From Curtobacterium sp. PhB115 (lineage in GTDB: Bacteria; Actinomycetota; Actinomycetes; Actinomycetales; Microbacteriaceae): a stretch of 64,000 nt of DNA. Of this stretch, positions 34,414-40,949 are shown piece by piece. Below the pieces are notes generated by a model. It was not told where the DNA came from. It saw only the letters and a list, made by a program, of their open reading frames with translations, and did no database searches. Location of the stretch: the NCBI RefSeq assembly GCF_003752025.1, contig NZ_RJKR01000005.1, positions 434,001-498,000 of the forward strand, given 5' to 3'. Both the position numbers and the translations under genes were made by a program. Within the stretch, counting starts at the first letter, position 1. Each line of letters opens with the position of its first letter.

Positions 34414-34449
34414 AGGGCCGGGGCGAGAGACCAATCAAACCCCGGCCCT
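34414..34449. terminator. Bidirectional terminator between integrase and resolvase operon
   Basis: AGGGCCGGGG and CCCCGGCCCT, a 10-bp perfect stem with a 16-nt loop, between the convergent integrase and the small membrane protein gene. Confidence 0.8.
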
Positions 34450-34459
34450 GTCGAACCGA

Positions 34460-34603
34460 TCAGCTGAACATCGACACCACCGCCTCCGCGAGATAGAGCA
34501 CAAGTGCCAGCCCAGCAAGGAGCACGATGGGCTTGTACTTCAGTGGGATGCGCCGCCAGATCGAGCCAGCGACACGCCTCGACTGCTGCTTGAACTTCCC
34601 CAT
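34460..34603 (-). CDS. 47-aa single-pass membrane protein
   Basis: Basic N-terminus (MGKFKQQSRRVAGSIWRRIP), then one hydrophobic helix (PIVLLAGLALVLYLAEAVV). Its ATG shares one base with the resolvase stop codon (TGATG), so it is translationally coupled as the last gene of the 36132-34460 operon. A classical terminator follows. No family recognised. Confidence 0.65.
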   Translation of the reverse strand: MGKFKQQSRRVAGSIWRRIPLKYKPIVLLAGLALVLYLAEAVVSMFS

Positions 34604-35334
34604 CAGCTCTCAGCTCCCACCGGCTCGAGTCCGAGCACCGCACGGGCGGCCATCCGTTGGCGCATCTCACGGCTACGCCGCTCGTAGGCTTCCCGGCTCT
34701 CGTACTCGCCGCTGAGCGCCCGCTTGATGGTCTCGGCCGAACGATTAATGACCTTGCCATCCTTCTTCTGAACCTTCGCCATGACGATCCCGATCGCCGT
34801 GTAGCCGAGACCACGCTCACGGAGCACACGGATCTTCGCGAGGTCGGCGTCCGTCAGTTCCGGCTTCCGGCCGAGGGGCACCTCGTTCTGCGCCAGGTAG
34901 TCGAGCGTGCGCCTGGTCTTCTTAGACACCTCGACGCGGTAGGTCTCATCGGTAAGCGAACGAAAAGTCAGCTCGATGGACTGCGCCGCCTCCTCGGCAT
35001 CGTCGTAGGTCCTACCCTCGCGGACAACAAAGATCGAACCGCCCGCGTCTGTGATGTCCTCTACCTCGCTGAGCACCTTGCCCTTCTTGCGGCCGATGCG
35101 GTCGTAGGTATAGACAACGATCTGAGTGTTGGCCGGATCTTCGAGGAACAGCGGTCGAACCTTGGTGGACCATTCGGACTTAGGATCGGTGAGATTCCTC
35201 TCTCCGGAGATTCCCTCGTCGCCGAAGATCGGCATCTTGGGATCATGCGCCCGAAGAGCCTTCTTCTGGCTCTCGATGCTCATGGACTTCGAATCCTCGC
35301 GGCTCAGCCTGTAGTAGCCGATTCTCTTGGTCAT
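34603..35334 (-). CDS. Serine recombinase (resolvase/invertase family)
   Basis: 243 aa. N-terminal catalytic domain with IGYYRLSRED (the catalytic Ser region) and TYDRIGRKKG, then a long helix and a C-terminal HTH (LTDADLAKIRVLRERGLGYTAIGIVMAK) as in Hin-type resolvases. A strong AGGAGG precedes the ATG at 35334. It overlaps its upstream neighbour by 4 nt. Having both serine and tyrosine recombinases in one element suggests multimer resolution or an invertible segment, in addition to integration. Confidence 0.88.
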   Translation of the reverse strand: MTKRIGYYRLSREDSKSMSIESQKKALRAHDPKMPIFGDEGISGERNLTDPKSEWSTKVRPLFLEDPANTQIVVYTYDRIGRKKGKVLSEVEDITDAGGSIFVVREGRTYDDAEEAAQSIELTFRSLTDETYRVEVSKKTRRTLDYLAQNEVPLGRKPELTDADLAKIRVLRERGLGYTAIGIVMAKVQKKDGKVINRSAETIKRALSGEYESREAYERRSREMRQRMAARAVLGLEPVGAES

Positions 35335-35585
35335 GGTCTTCCTCCTGGGTAGCGTCCATCGAGCCAGGATTGCCACGCCTCGAACTCTGCTGGGGTGATG
35401 GTGAGTGTGCGGACGAGATTGAACTCTCGGTCTAAGGCGCTAGGTCGGGGATCGGTGAAGCTGACTCGATACTGATCTGGCTCGGCGGTCAGCACGAGAC
35501 TCACCCGATGCTCGGGGATTGTCCTACCAGTCTCGGAGCGAATCAGCTTGAGAGCTTCGATCACTGCCTTCGGTGTTGTCTTCAT
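35331..35585 (-). CDS. Element-encoded small protein, unknown function
   Basis: 84 aa (starts MKTTPKAVIEALKLIRSETG). No motif recognised. It overlaps both neighbours (4 nt with the resolvase, 1 nt with the upstream gene), so it belongs to a tightly coupled five-gene operon. Confidence 0.65.
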   Translation of the reverse strand: MKTTPKAVIEALKLIRSETGRTIPEHRVSLVLTAEPDQYRVSFTDPRPSALDREFNLVRTLTITPAEFEAWQSWLDGRYPGGRP

Positions 35586-35869
35586 CAGATCGTCCTCCTA
35601 CTGAACTCAGCCCAGGAGGAACGGATAGCGAGCTGCACGCCTTCCTGGTAGTCGAAGAAGCGATCGAGCCAGACGAGCAGCCGCTCGCTGTCGATGTCTT
35701 CATAAGCTGGCCTCATCCACTCGGCTCGTAGATCGAAAAGGTAGTGAGTGGCATCTAGCGCTATGTCCCCGCTCGGGTCGCTCATGCCTCGGGTAGAGAC
35801 CTCGTCATGAGAAACTTCGGACGCTATGGTCCAGGCTTGCTGCTTGGCTGGGTCGTTGAACACTCGCAT
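35585..35869 (-). CDS. Element-encoded small protein, unknown function
   Basis: 94 aa (starts MRVFNDPAKQQAWTIASEVS), acidic and aromatic-rich (LFDLRAEWMRPAYEDIDSERLLVWLDRFFDYQ). No family recognised. Adjacent genes overlap by 1 nt each. Confidence 0.65.
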   Translation of the reverse strand: MRVFNDPAKQQAWTIASEVSHDEVSTRGMSDPSGDIALDATHYLFDLRAEWMRPAYEDIDSERLLVWLDRFFDYQEGVQLAIRSSWAEFSRRTI

Positions 35870-36132
35870 CAGATCTCACCCCCGCCTCGGCCGGAGCCGG
35901 TGATGCCGAGGATTGGTTCGCCGTGCCTCTCGCGCATGATCGTCCTGATCTTCTCGAGTAGCTCGGAGTGATCCTCGAACTCATCGAAGCTCAGAGGCTC
36001 GAAGAGCTCGCTGCGCTCATAGACGGACAGATCAACCACCATGGGATCGAAGGAACTGAAACCAGTCAGCTCGACGGGAATCAGCCCGTGCTTGGGATCT
36101 GCACGGAGCGTAATCTTCTTCTCTTGGTACAT
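35869..36132 (-). CDS. Element-encoded small protein, unknown function
   Basis: 87 aa (starts MYQEKKITLRADPKHGLIPV), acidic middle, Gly-rich C-terminus (GSGRGGGEI). First gene of the resolvase operon. AGGAGAC lies before the ATG at 36132, and the element motif CCGTTTTGATATTGG lies about 70 nt upstream. Confidence 0.65.
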   Translation of the reverse strand: MYQEKKITLRADPKHGLIPVELTGFSSFDPMVVDLSVYERSELFEPLSFDEFEDHSELLEKIRTIMRERHGEPILGITGSGRGGGEI

Positions 36133-36199
36133 CGGAGTGTCTCCTAAGCGACCATCTCAGCGTCCGAGCCTGTCCCTGACGGTTAAGTCGCAGAAACCA

Positions 36200-36211
36200 A
36201 TATCAAAACGG
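36200..36211 (-). promoter_or_regulatory. Element motif (TTTTGATAT), copy 1
   Basis: CCGTTTTGATAT on the minus strand, 68 nt before the 36132 gene. Directly upstream is a tandem pair of CGGGGGGACATAA (36209-36236). Confidence 0.65.
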
Positions 36212-36261
36212 GGGGACATAAACGGGGGGACATAACTGGGGGTATAAGTTCGACACGAGAA

Positions 36262-36294
36262 AGGGCCACGATCCGGAGTTGGATCATGGCCCTA
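36262..36294 (-). terminator. Terminator of the 36315 gene
   Basis: AGGGCCACGATCC and GGATCATGGCCCT form a 13-bp stem with one mismatch. The stem sequence is almost the same as the terminator at 43843-43872. Confidence 0.8.
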
Positions 36295-36297
36295 GCC

Positions 36298-36310
36298 GTG
36301 GTGTCACACA
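36298..36310. repeat. Dispersed GTGGTGTCACACA motif
   Basis: Single copy of the motif arrayed at 40275-40511, between the terminator and the stop codon of the 36315 gene. Confidence 0.65.
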
Positions 36311-36314
36311 TCAG

Positions 36315-36773
36315 TCAGCGGAAGGTGACCCGCCCCCTGTCGAAGTCGTCGCCGGTCATGATCTTCGAGCCTCCCTTCAAGAACTCCAGGTCCGAACCCA
36401 CCGGCAGGAAGTTGCCGTCCACTCGGACGCTCACATCCGACGCAGCATCCCGGTCCCAGCTCCGGGCGACGAAGCCGACGGCGTTGGTGAGCACGAAGCT
36501 CGAAGCGGTCTTCTCCTTCACCTTCCAGCCGGAACCGACGACCACCCTGCTGATGGTGCCGGGATAGGTGTAGCGAACTTCAACCACTCCCACACCCACC
36601 GCCTGATCCGCGCCGGTCGGCCAGATCTTCAGCGTGCGAGTTTGACCTTGCCAGCTCACGGCCTTGGTGTCGGCCACAGCCGAAGCCGACTGTGACTCTG
36701 CGATGGTGGCAACACCCGCGATCACCGTCAGTAGAGCAGTGAGCGCAAGCGCGGCGAGCTTCAACCTGCTCAT
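36315..36773 (-). CDS. Element-encoded secreted protein, unknown function
   Basis: 152 aa. Signal peptide MSRLKLAALALTALLTVIAG with cleavage near ASA, then a beta-rich extracytoplasmic domain (VGVVEVRYTYPGTISRVVVGSGWKVKEKTASSFVLTN). ATGA overlap with the upstream winged-helix-like gene. Possibly part of the transfer or entry-exclusion apparatus; this is speculation from signal peptide and location. Confidence 0.7.
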   Translation of the reverse strand: MSRLKLAALALTALLTVIAGVATIAESQSASAVADTKAVSWQGQTRTLKIWPTGADQAVGVGVVEVRYTYPGTISRVVVGSGWKVKEKTASSFVLTNAVGFVARSWDRDAASDVSVRVDGNFLPVGSDLEFLKGGSKIMTGDDFDRGRVTFR

Positions 36774-37099
36774 CGGGTCTCACCTACACGGAGGTAGCGA
36801 GTCTGATTGGAGGAGCCGACCCGGAGCACCAGACCGGCCGCGACCAGAGCAACCATGGCGCGGTGCTCCATGTTGGTCGGCGCGATTTCATCGACCCCGT
36901 GGACGGCTGCGGCGATCTGCCGGAGCGTGCGAGGCTTCTCCTCGCTCATGTGGGCGAGGAGCACAGCGGCACCCGCGATGCGGAGGAGCATGCTCCGGCT
37001 CAGGCCACCATCGCCGACGAGGGCGGCGTACTGGTCCTCCGTCAGCTCGGCGATGCGTCCGCTGGGGGCGGGGAAGCGGAATGCGGTTGGGGTTGTCAT
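36770..37099 (-). CDS. Element-encoded winged-helix-like protein
   Basis: 109 aa from the ATG at 37099, which has AGGAGG upstream. The C-terminal half (RTLRQIAAAVHGVDEIAPTNMEHRAMVALVAAGLVLRVGSSNQTRYLRVG) reads like a winged helix, so it is the best element-encoded candidate for a regulator or excisionase-like factor. No family hit can be claimed. Coupled to the secreted-protein gene. Confidence 0.6.
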   Translation of the reverse strand: MTTPTAFRFPAPSGRIAELTEDQYAALVGDGGLSRSMLLRIAGAAVLLAHMSEEKPRTLRQIAAAVHGVDEIAPTNMEHRAMVALVAAGLVLRVGSSNQTRYLRVGETR

Positions 37100-37145
37100 G
37101 GGATCTACCTCCTGGTTGAGTGGCCGACTCTCGGCACGGGACTCC

Positions 37146-37158
37146 ATATCAAAAGGGG
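37146..37158 (-). promoter_or_regulatory. Element motif (TTTTGATAT), copy 2
   Basis: CCCCTTTTGATATGGAGTCC on the minus strand, 47 nt before the ATG at 37099. Confidence 0.65.
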
Positions 37159-37166
37159 CACGGGAA

Positions 37167-37196
37167 AGGGCCGGGGTCCATCGAGACCCCGGCCCC
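37167..37196 (-). terminator. Terminator of the 37215 gene
   Basis: GGGCCGGGGTC and GAGACCCCGGCCC form a strong GC stem just downstream of the 73-aa gene's stop codon. Confidence 0.8.
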
Positions 37197-37198
37197 TG

Positions 37199-37213
37199 TT
37201 GTGTCACACCACC
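37199..37213. repeat. Dispersed TTGTGTCACACCACC motif
   Basis: Copy of the GTGGTGTCACAC family between the terminator and the stop of the 73-aa gene, the same placement as at 36298. Confidence 0.6.
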
Positions 37214-37214
37214 G

Positions 37215-37436
37215 TCAGCGTGGCGCGCGAAGGCCGAAGGCCCGGTAGATGTAGCCCGACTGCCGCAGGAAGTCGAGGTCGTAGAAAAGCTCCCGGTGGT
37301 GCTTCTTGAACTCGGGATCAGTGAGTAGCCGCTCCCGGAGGATGTTCTTGCTCAGCACGGAGCGAAGGGTGCGGCCCGCGAGCTTACCCTCTGCATAGGG
37401 GCTGTCGGGAATGGTCTGGTCCAGGATCTCTTTCAT
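37215..37436 (-). CDS. Element-encoded small protein, unknown function
   Basis: 73 aa (starts MKEILDQTIPDSPYAEGKLA), rich in charged and aromatic residues. GAGGAG precedes the start. It follows the rep gene by 58 nt on the same strand and is probably co-transcribed with it, so a replication accessory role is possible. Confidence 0.6.
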   Translation of the reverse strand: MKEILDQTIPDSPYAEGKLAGRTLRSVLSKNILRERLLTDPEFKKHHRELFYDLDFLRQSGYIYRAFGLRAPR

Positions 37437-37494
37437 CGGTCATGGTCTCCTCTTTCTGCCCGCCTCAGCGGGGATTGGGTGGTTGGTAGGTCTG

Positions 37495-38670
37495 TCAGTT
37501 GCCGAAGAACTCGTCCGCTTCATCGGCAAACTCTCCGTCCTCGAAGTGGTCGTCGTCGGCAAGTGCCTGGACAGAGGCGAGGGAGCATTGCGTCGGCTTC
37601 TCACCTGGGAGCAGGATTTCGACCGGCCTCTGTTCGAGGTAGTGATTGAGCTGAGGCGGCATGCCCTTCTCAACCTGGAGCTTCCCCCCAGGCAGCATCT
37701 CGGAAACCGAGGTGAGCCGCGCCTTGAACGCCTCCCACTGCTCCGGGTGTTCTTCTTGAAGCGTGCGATGCTGCTGAGACACGCGGAGGTTTGAAACGAT
37801 GAAGACCTTGGTGAACTTCGCGGTCTTGTCGGAGAACCGAGCGGCAAGCTCCAAGGGGTAGCCCTCGAGGATCTTGAGCATGTCGACCATCGCAACGCTC
37901 GTGTTGTACTCATCAAGCACAACGATGTCCTCACCCTTGTAGCCATCGAAGGGATTCCGCCAGTTCGGAACGCGGAAGATACCTTCGTAGCCGTAGGTCT
38001 CGTAGAGCGCCGATGTCTTCCCCGTCCTGGTTCCGCCGTGGATGTAGTGGACCTCAACCTCTCGGAAGACATTGCCCCAGGTCTTTCGATCCCGGATCAG
38101 TTGGAGCGAGTTGAGCTGCTTCTCAAACTTCACCGCCCGAGCGTCATCCCAGATGACCTCATCGGCCGACTTGCCCTCAATCATGATCTGCTCTGCGTAG
38201 GAGTCGAGGTCCGTTCGCTTGCCCTGCTTCACCGCGAAGTTGAGCTGACCAAGATTGAGCTGCTCTCCAACGCGGGAGGTTTCCTTCGTGCAGTAGCGGA
38301 CACACTGAATCCGTGTCTCCCTTGCAGGCGTGTAGTGGCCCTTGGGGAAAAGCTTGCGAAGCGTGGAGAAGCGGACGGCCGACTTCGCCTCCAGGTAGAG
38401 CTGCCAGTGACGGTAGCCCGTGGTCGGAGCCTCTTCGAGCTGTCCGATCACAGCCTTGTACTTGCCGAGGCGCTTCTCCACCTCCGCTCGGTCGTACTCA
38501 CTCTCAGGGAGGGTGAGCATCCAACGCCGAGACTCGCGATCCTTCGGGTTCGGAGCAGGTGCAGGCGAGGGGTTCGCCGACTCGGGGGCCTCTGTCCGAT
38601 CGAGTGCAGCAGCCGACTCCGCGTTGATGCGGTCCTCGGTCTGCTGTTTGTCTAGTTGAGCTAGGTCCAT
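37495..38670 (-). CDS. CRESS-DNA-type replication initiator: HUH endonuclease plus SF3 helicase
   Basis: 391 aa from the ATG at 38670, which has GGAGGAG upstream. Endonuclease domain: motif I RRWMLTLPES (48-57), motif II HWQLYLE (88-94, the place of HxQ), motif III RYCTKE with catalytic Tyr126 and Lys129 (YxxK). SF3 helicase: Walker A HGGTRTGKTS (K218), Walker B DIVVLDEYN (D253-E254), motif C VFIVSNL (N294). This is the complete order found in circovirus, geminivirus and related Reps and in some bacterial plasmids (pCRESS groups). It should nick one strand at the origin and unwind DNA for rolling-circle replication of the excised circle. N-terminal 45 residues and the acidic C-terminus are element-specific. 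Confidence 0.93.
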   Translation of the reverse strand: MDLAQLDKQQTEDRINAESAAALDRTEAPESANPSPAPAPNPKDRESRRWMLTLPESEYDRAEVEKRLGKYKAVIGQLEEAPTTGYRHWQLYLEAKSAVRFSTLRKLFPKGHYTPARETRIQCVRYCTKETSRVGEQLNLGQLNFAVKQGKRTDLDSYAEQIMIEGKSADEVIWDDARAVKFEKQLNSLQLIRDRKTWGNVFREVEVHYIHGGTRTGKTSALYETYGYEGIFRVPNWRNPFDGYKGEDIVVLDEYNTSVAMVDMLKILEGYPLELAARFSDKTAKFTKVFIVSNLRVSQQHRTLQEEHPEQWEAFKARLTSVSEMLPGGKLQVEKGMPPQLNHYLEQRPVEILLPGEKPTQCSLASVQALADDDHFEDGEFADEADEFFGN

Positions 38671-38729
38671 CGGCCTACTCCTCCATTGCGTTCGATGTCT
38701 GCCCCGCTGGTGAACGGAGCGGAGTCCTA

Positions 38730-38741
38730 TATCAAAACGGC
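38730..38741 (-). promoter_or_regulatory. Element motif (TTTTGATAT), copy 3, rep promoter region
   Basis: CCGTTTTGATATAGGACTCC on the minus strand, 60 nt before the rep start codon. Confidence 0.7.
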
Positions 38742-38891
38742 CACGGAGAGCCAGAAGCGGGCAGCTACAACGAAAAAACGGCCCGGAGCGAGAGAGGACA
38801 TCTGGGCCATTGGAGGAACCCAACTCATCTCGCAACCGGACCGTATGCTTTGGGCACCACCCCGAAGCCTCACCGAAGGTGCGAATCTACT

Positions 38892-38903
38892 ATATCAAAG
38901 CGG
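38892..38903 (-). promoter_or_regulatory. Element motif (TTTTGATAT), copy 4
   Basis: CCGCTTTGATATAGTAGATT on the minus strand, 222 nt before rep, between copy 3 and the first iteron. The most divergent copy. Confidence 0.5.
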
Positions 38904-38918
38904 TCACGGACCGATCCC

Positions 38919-39092
38919 GCGACACAAGTAGGATCCTGCGACACAAGTAGGATTCTGCGACACAAGTCGAAAAGCCCGAACTACAGAAAAGCGGACCTCT
39001 AGCGCGAAGTTGCGACACATGTCTTCGGCAAAGTGTCGCAAGTGCAGCCTAGAGGCGCGTAGAAGCAGACTTCGCGACACTGCGACACAAGT
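38919..39092. repeat. Iteron array GCGACACAAGT upstream of rep
   Basis: GCGACACAAGTAGGAT(C/T)CT at 38919 and 38938, then GCGACACAAGT at 38957 (19-bp spacing) and 39082. Shorter copies GCGACAC lie at 39011 and 39074, and an inverted copy GTGTCGCAAGT starts at 39033. Direct repeats before a rep gene are the usual Rep-recognition sites. Confidence 0.88.
38996..39055. repeat. Symmetric nested inverted repeat in the origin region
   Basis: Outer arms CCTCTAG (38996-39002) and CTAGAGG (39049-39055); inner arms TTGCGACAC (39010-39018) and GTGTCGCAA (39033-39041). The inner and outer stems are separated by exactly 7 nt on each side, around a 14-nt loop. The inner arms are iterons. Confidence 0.85.
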
Positions 39093-39101
39093 TGGCTAAA
39101 G

Positions 39102-39110
39102 GTAATACTA
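39102..39110 (-). other. Putative replication origin nick site TAGTATTAC
   Basis: The minus strand reads TAGTATTAC, identical to the circovirus origin nonanucleotide and matching the CRESS consensus NANTATTAC, cut between T7 and A8 in those viruses. It lies 10 bp from the last iteron and 430 bp from rep. A strong stem-loop around it is not evident (only GCT/AGC flank it), which weakens the parallel. Confidence 0.65.
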
Positions 39111-39132
39111 GGGAGCGGTGGAGCACCGAGCC

Positions 39133-39147
39133 GTGGTGTCGCACACC
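39133..39147. repeat. Dispersed GTGGTGTCGCACACC motif
   Basis: Copy of the array motif, 22 bp from the nonanucleotide. Confidence 0.6.
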
Positions 39148-39275
39148 AAGGAGGACGGGAATCGCTAGCTGCCCGCTCCCGACATCGGGACCATTGAGGC
39201 GCATCGTCATCGCATCCGACACGGAAAGCGCCTGAGAACAGCTCCTAGGGTCAGCGGATGGTGAGTCCACACGAA

Positions 39276-39308
39276 GGAAGCCCCGGAGCGGTGTGCTCCG
39301 GGGCTTCC
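39276..39308 (-). terminator. Terminator of the 39323 gene
   Basis: GGAAGCCCCGGAGC-ggtgt-GCTCCGGGGCTTCC, a perfect 14-bp stem just downstream of the stop codon on the minus strand. Confidence 0.88.
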
Positions 39309-39322
39309 CTTTCGGCATACGG

Positions 39323-40084
39323 TCAGTTGACACCACCAACCAGAGCCGCAACCTTTCCGGTGATCGCCTCACTCATTGGCTGAACCGAGCTGGTCACCAT
39401 ACCTGTGAGCACGGCCTGCTGGCTTCCGAGGTCGTAGCCCTTGAATGACGCCGCCGCCTTGACCGTATACGCCTCGAAGGCTCTGTCGCTGGTCGCCCTG
39501 TAGTCCGCCACCGACATACGCGTTCCCAGCAGGGTCGCTGTTAGCTCGGCCGAATAGTCGAGCTGAACCCGCATCGCCTTCAAGGGACTCAAGCCATCGC
39601 AGACCGCGTCAGCAGCTGCCTCGTCATCGAGCGAGAAGGTGAGTGAGTTGAGCTTGCTGGTTCCGACCTTGATCGACTGTCCAGTGCTGGATGCGAGGCC
39701 GGTCATGGTCTGATCGAGGGTCTGCTTGAACGCATCACGGGAGTCATTGAGACGGGCCACCTGGACCTGTGCGGTGGCGACCCGACCGACCGTCTCGTCG
39801 CTGGTCTCGCAAACTTCCGGCATCGTCGGCTCGATCACTGGATCTGAGCCAGCCCCGCAGTCCTTCCAACCAGCCTGACCCTTGAACTTCCCCGCATCGC
39901 TGACCGCCTGGATGCAGAACTTGCCATCGTTGGTCAAGGCATCGGTACTCGTACTGTTAAGCAGCGGGATGCTGGCCACCACAAGAGCGATGGCAGCCCC
40001 GATGATGCCGAGCTTGATCCAGCGGTCACGGTCATCGGTGTTCTTCGGTGCGGGGTTCGGGTTGGTGGTGTTCTTCTTGAACAT
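39323..40084 (-). CDS. Element-encoded membrane-anchored extracytoplasmic protein
   Basis: 253 aa. Short polar N-terminus, one membrane helix (about residues 24-43, LGIIGAAIALVVASIPLL), then a large outside domain with four Cys in its visible part (KFCIQAV, KDCGAG, EVCETS, DAVCDG) that could form two disulfides. No family recognised. Its own element motif lies 34 nt before the ATG. A role at the cell envelope during transfer is possible. Confidence 0.65.
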   Translation of the reverse strand: MFKKNTTNPNPAPKNTDDRDRWIKLGIIGAAIALVVASIPLLNSTSTDALTNDGKFCIQAVSDAGKFKGQAGWKDCGAGSDPVIEPTMPEVCETSDETVGRVATAQVQVARLNDSRDAFKQTLDQTMTGLASSTGQSIKVGTSKLNSLTFSLDDEAAADAVCDGLSPLKAMRVQLDYSAELTATLLGTRMSVADYRATSDRAFEAYTVKAAASFKGYDLGSQQAVLTGMVTSSVQPMSEAITGKVAALVGGVN

Positions 40085-40117
40085 AGGTTCGTCTCCTTGT
40101 TGTAGTGACGACAGCCC

Positions 40118-40129
40118 ATATCAAAACGA
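40118..40129 (-). promoter_or_regulatory. Element motif (TTTTGATAT), copy 5
   Basis: TCGTTTTGATATGGGCTGTC on the minus strand, 34 nt before the ATG at 40084. Confidence 0.65.
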
Positions 40130-40274
40130 TGACGGAACCGAGCCGACCCGGAAACAGAAGAAGCCGGAGCGCGAGAGAAAGAGAAGAAACTCGCGCCCCG
40201 GCTTTTCATCGATACCAAGGAGGTTGCCGCATCCACCTTCGAACACCCGATGCGACAGAGACCATATCGGAGCA

Positions 40275-40511
40275 GTGGTGTCACACACCCGTCACAGCGT
40301 CCAGAGGTCTCAGGTGGCGGTGTCACCCACGACCACCTCACCCGCCCAGCCGTGGTGTCGCACATCGATGCCGGCCCTAGAGCCGTGCTGTGGTGTCACA
40401 CACCCGTGCCGGCCTCAGAGCCGAGCTGTGATGTCACACCACCGCGCGAGAACGGCTGAGCCGTGGTGTCACACAAGAGCTTGACCGCCTGAGCCGTGAT
40501 GTCACACCACC
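40275..40511. repeat. Array of seven GTGGTGTCACAC repeats (candidate clt/TraB-recognition region)
   Basis: Copies begin at 40275, about 40317 (partial), 40352, 40390, 40428, 40463 and 40496, spaced 33-42 bp. Most are preceded by GAGCCGT or GAGCTGT, and variants are GTGATGTCACACCACC. It lies in the 865-bp non-coding stretch 40085-40949 before the FtsK-like operon. In Streptomyces conjugative plasmids the clt locus near traB is an array of short repeats bound by TraB; that parallel is inference. Confidence 0.75.
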
Positions 40512-40560
40512 CTCGAGGGCGGACCGAGCAGCCGAGGCCGAGCGGCGGGCAGCGGAACCG

Positions 40561-40600
40561 GGGAGCGGAACTGGGTGAGCGGGAGCGGAACTGGGTGGTG
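40561..40600. repeat. 20-bp direct repeats GGGAGCGGAACTGGGTG
   Basis: Two copies with 20-bp period (40561-40577, 40581-40597) and a degenerate third immediately before (40548-40560). Confidence 0.75.
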
Positions 40601-40732
40601 GTGGTAGTAGGAGACCAACAGGTGAGTGCTGACAGAGGCCTGCCGATGGACTGCCGACACCTTGATGGACTCCTGCTAACAGCCTCACCGACCGGGCCTG
40701 CGGGCGAATCCAATAGTGGTAGAAGGAGAAGT

Positions 40733-40765
40733 GTTTAGTTAGTAGATGGAGAACTAAACATGTTT
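40733..40765. promoter_or_regulatory. Palindromes before the transfer operon
   Basis: GTTTAGTT (40733-40740) and AACTAAAC (40752-40759) form a perfect 8-bp inverted repeat, overlapping the palindrome AAACATGTTT (40756-40765). AT-rich relative to its surroundings, so a promoter/operator for the 40950-43823 genes is likely. Nothing else seen in 40766-40949. Confidence 0.55.
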
Positions 40766-40949
40766 GGGAGCTCCGACACGCTACAGGCGCGACGGGCTGT
40801 GCGTTCGGGTGGTGGAGGTCAGCACTCCCACCCATTTCCCCAACCACTCCACCAACCATTTCCCCCACCATTTCCCCCTCACTGCGATATCTCCTCCTGC
40901 GGCTGCACCACCCAGACGGCCGCGTCCAAACCGAAGAGGAGAAAACACC

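Noticed and set aside
38686..38931. Plus-strand 81-codon open frame upstream of rep
   Set aside because: It crosses two copies of the regulatory motif and the first iteron, and has no credible ribosome site.
39095..39117. Strong stem-loop presenting the TAGTATTAC nonamer
   Set aside because: Only a 3-bp GCT/AGC pairing flanks it, so a virus-like hairpin cannot be claimed.
40764..40949. N-terminal extension of the Replic_Relax-like protein from an upstream ATG
   Set aside because: The leader would be low-complexity (HFPNHSTNHFPHHFP), lacks a ribosome site and overlaps a palindrome. The ATG at 40950 has GAGGAG.
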